From positions 1 through 64,000 of the forward strand of contig JANQQL010000020.1 of assembly GCA_028289345.1 (NCBI GenBank): a stretch of DNA of 64,000 nt. Direction: 5' to 3'. The number at the start of each line of letters is the position of its first letter. Positions within the stretch are counted from its first letter, which is position 1. The notes beneath the pieces are model-generated. The model saw only the letters and a program-made list of their open reading frames with translations, made no database searches and was not told where the DNA came from. A program made the position numbers and the translations under genes. The DNA is from Planctomycetota bacterium. Its GTDB lineage: Bacteria; Planctomycetota; B15-G4; SIAN01. Below, in pieces: positions 62,729 through 64,000 of this stretch.

Positions 62729-63394
62729 ATGAAAGAACGATGGCATAGAATTTCACGAGTGTCTACAGAATCCACCCATCCTTCGCTTCTCGTTCGTGTC
62801 CGCGATCCCCAGGATGCGGAGGCGTGGCGAGAGTTCGACCAGAGATACCGAGACCTCGTCCTGCGCTACAGCTGTCGGATGGGCCTCGGCTACTGGGATG
62901 CCGAGGAAGTCCGCCAGCTGGTGATGATTCGCCTGGCCAGCGCCCTGCGGCAATTCGAATACGACCCGGCCAAGGGCAAGTTTCGCGGGTACCTCGCCAG
63001 GGTCATCCGTTCCGCGCTACAGGAACATGCACGACTCCAGGACCGCCAGCCGCGCGCCATGAAGTCCGGGGAACTCGAGTCCTTGCCCGACGAATCGTCT
63101 CCGACGTGGGAGGAGGCGTTCGAGTCCGAGTGGATCATGCACCACTATCGGCTCGCCCTGGCCAAGGTGAGGCAGGGTCACCAGCCGCGGACCCTCGAAG
63201 TGATGGATCGAATCCTGAAGGGGGAGTCACCGAATTCCATCGCCTCGTCGTTGGCGATGAAGGTCAACGCGATCTACAAAACCAAGGAACGTCTGCGCAA
63301 CGACCTGCGCGACCAGATCGCCAGCCAAGTCCGCGACGAAGAAGCCACGCCTGCGACCAACACTCCTCCCCAGCGGTCGCGCTCGCTGGAGTGA
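62729..63394 (+). CDS. ECF-type RNA polymerase sigma factor
   Basis: 221 residues from the ATG at 62729; the GTG at 62759 (VSTESTHPSLLVRVRDPQDAEAWREF) fits the family start better. Region 2: FDQRYRDLVLRYSCRMGL, DAEEVRQLVMIRLASALRQF and GKFRGYLARVIRSALQEH. Region 4 is a helix-turn-helix with EVMDRILKGESPNSIASSLAM and VNAIYKTKERLRNDL. A possible -10 TAGAAT at about 62749-62754, with TTGCTC upstream, would make the GTG leaderless. Divergent from the kinase-TPR gene, like the kinase-linked ECF groups of planctomycetes. Confidence 0.88.
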   Translation: MKERWHRISRVSTESTHPSLLVRVRDPQDAEAWREFDQRYRDLVLRYSCRMGLGYWDAEEVRQLVMIRLASALRQFEYDPAKGKFRGYLARVIRSALQEHARLQDRQPRAMKSGELESLPDESSPTWEEAFESEWIMHHYRLALAKVRQGHQPRTLEVMDRILKGESPNSIASSLAMKVNAIYKTKERLRNDLRDQIASQVRDEEATPATNTPPQRSRSLE

Positions 63395-63578
63395 CGTCCC
63401 AAGAGCCATTGGCAACCGCGCGCTTTCGAAGTGGACGTCGTGCCTGCCGACTCTCTCAAAGAAATTGGGTCAGATCGTCCCGGGTTGACCGGTACTCGCT
63501 CCTGTCGAGAAACGCTGACCTGCGTCGACTCGATCCGTCGTTTCCGATGGAACCCGCCGTCAACCAACGGAGAATCTC

Positions 63579-64000
63579 ATGCTTCCAGCGCTCGCTCTCT
63601 GCCTTGTGCCTACCACACTCCATCCAGCTCTGCTCCAGGACCGGGACGCGGGCTCCGCCTTGCAGCCTCCCGCGGTTCTTGCTCCCGTGGACGAACTCGT
63701 CTCCCAGCGTGAACCCCTGGACGGCCCGTTGACTCCCGAACGAAGGTCCGAGCTGCAGGAGAGCATCGACTCCCTCAACGCTCGATGGGCGGACGTCAAA
63801 GCCCAACAACACCAGTCCATCCTGGATCTCGCCGAGGAGAAGCTTGCTCGCGGACCGGACGACGTCTTCGAGGGACGCATTCCTTCCCTGTCTCCGGGAG
63901 CCATTGGCCGGAGACTTCTGTTCCAGCAAGGAACTCAGGTGGCCGTGGACGTGTTCGCCGGCGAGTCCGAAGACCTGGATCAGGCTGTCCTGGAACTCCA
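63579..64000 (+). CDS. secreted protein of unknown function, 3' end outside window
   Basis: Open from the ATG at 63579 (CGGAGAATCTC upstream) to the window end, 140 codons, no stop. The N-terminus MLPALALCLVPTTLHPALLQ is a short signal peptide. A Pro/Ala linker follows, then a helical, charged region (LTPERRSELQESIDSLNARW, IDS...QQHQSILDLAEEKLA). No family recognised from the fragment. Lies 185 bp after the sigma gene on the same strand, so it could be part of the same regulon. Confidence 0.7.
   Translation, partial: MLPALALCLVPTTLHPALLQDRDAGSALQPPAVLAPVDELVSQREPLDGPLTPERRSELQESIDSLNARWADVKAQQHQSILDLAEEKLARGPDDVFEGRIPSLSPGAIGRRLLFQQGTQVAVDVFAGESEDLDQAVLEL

Overview
The window is about 64 kb of GC-rich, gene-dense bacterial chromosome. 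No taxonomic marker is decisive, but several traits point to a Planctomycetota-like organism (inference). These are a secreted protein built from Cys-containing DCNGNGIPD-type calcium-binding repeats, a divergent ECF sigma factor and large Ser/Thr kinase pair, many exported beta-helix and beta-propeller proteins, and an rpmH that stands alone without rnpA. GTG and TTG starts are frequent, and many genes are coupled by ATGA, TGATG or GTGA overlaps. No insertion sequence, prophage or CRISPR array is visible.

Layout. 1-2.3 kb: a secreted thrombospondin type-3-repeat protein cut by the window edge, with an unusually structured leader, and a small unknown gene. 2.4-7.6 kb: a minus-strand operon of VTC-type polyphosphate polymerase, CotH kinase and DUF4956 membrane protein, with a divergent metallophosphoesterase-like gene. 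7.7-10.3 kb: a coupled pair of amidohydrolase-fold proteins, one of which has lost its metal ligands. 10.4-27.3 kb: an exopolysaccharide or surface-glycan cluster with a priming sugar transferase, carbamoyltransferase, AsnB-like amidotransferase, seven glycosyltransferases, flippase, two methyltransferases and a Wza-type export protein. It is arranged as two converging blocks, and no Wzy polymerase or Wzc kinase is recognisable.

27.6-36.8 kb: a secreted subtilisin with a beta-helix tail; a tight four-gene operon (phosphodiesterase lipoprotein, small-molecule kinase, NUDIX hydrolase, AlaX-like editing protein); and a beta-propeller lipoprotein, followed by tRNA-Leu(UAG). 37-44.1 kb: a membrane protein coupled to a large carboxypeptidase-regulatory-like repeat protein, an RluA pseudouridine synthase, and ribosomal protein bL34. 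The bL34 gene is 45 codons long, has a clear sigma-70 promoter, and shares a CTAG with the stop of the convergent gene.

44.1-50.7 kb: a second family 2 glycosyltransferase, hotdog thioesterase, enoyl-CoA hydratase, zinc-binding dehydrogenase, ThiF/MoeB E1-like enzyme, and a chemoreceptor with a periplasmic CxxCH heme motif. 50.7-64 kb: a clan GH-A glycosidase, DUF1579 protein, YprB nuclease and YprA helicase, DUF1624-type acyltransferase, a His-rich polytopic membrane protein, the kinase-TPR / ECF sigma pair, and the start of a secreted protein cut by the window end.

The most promising unexplained signals are: the run of four adjacent hairpins before the repeat protein; a bipartite sequence motif shared by the leaders of two exopolysaccharide genes (sugar transferase and Wza); a strong hairpin ahead of a glycosyltransferase; the active/pseudo amidohydrolase pair; and the polyphosphate polymerase-CotH-DUF4956 operon.
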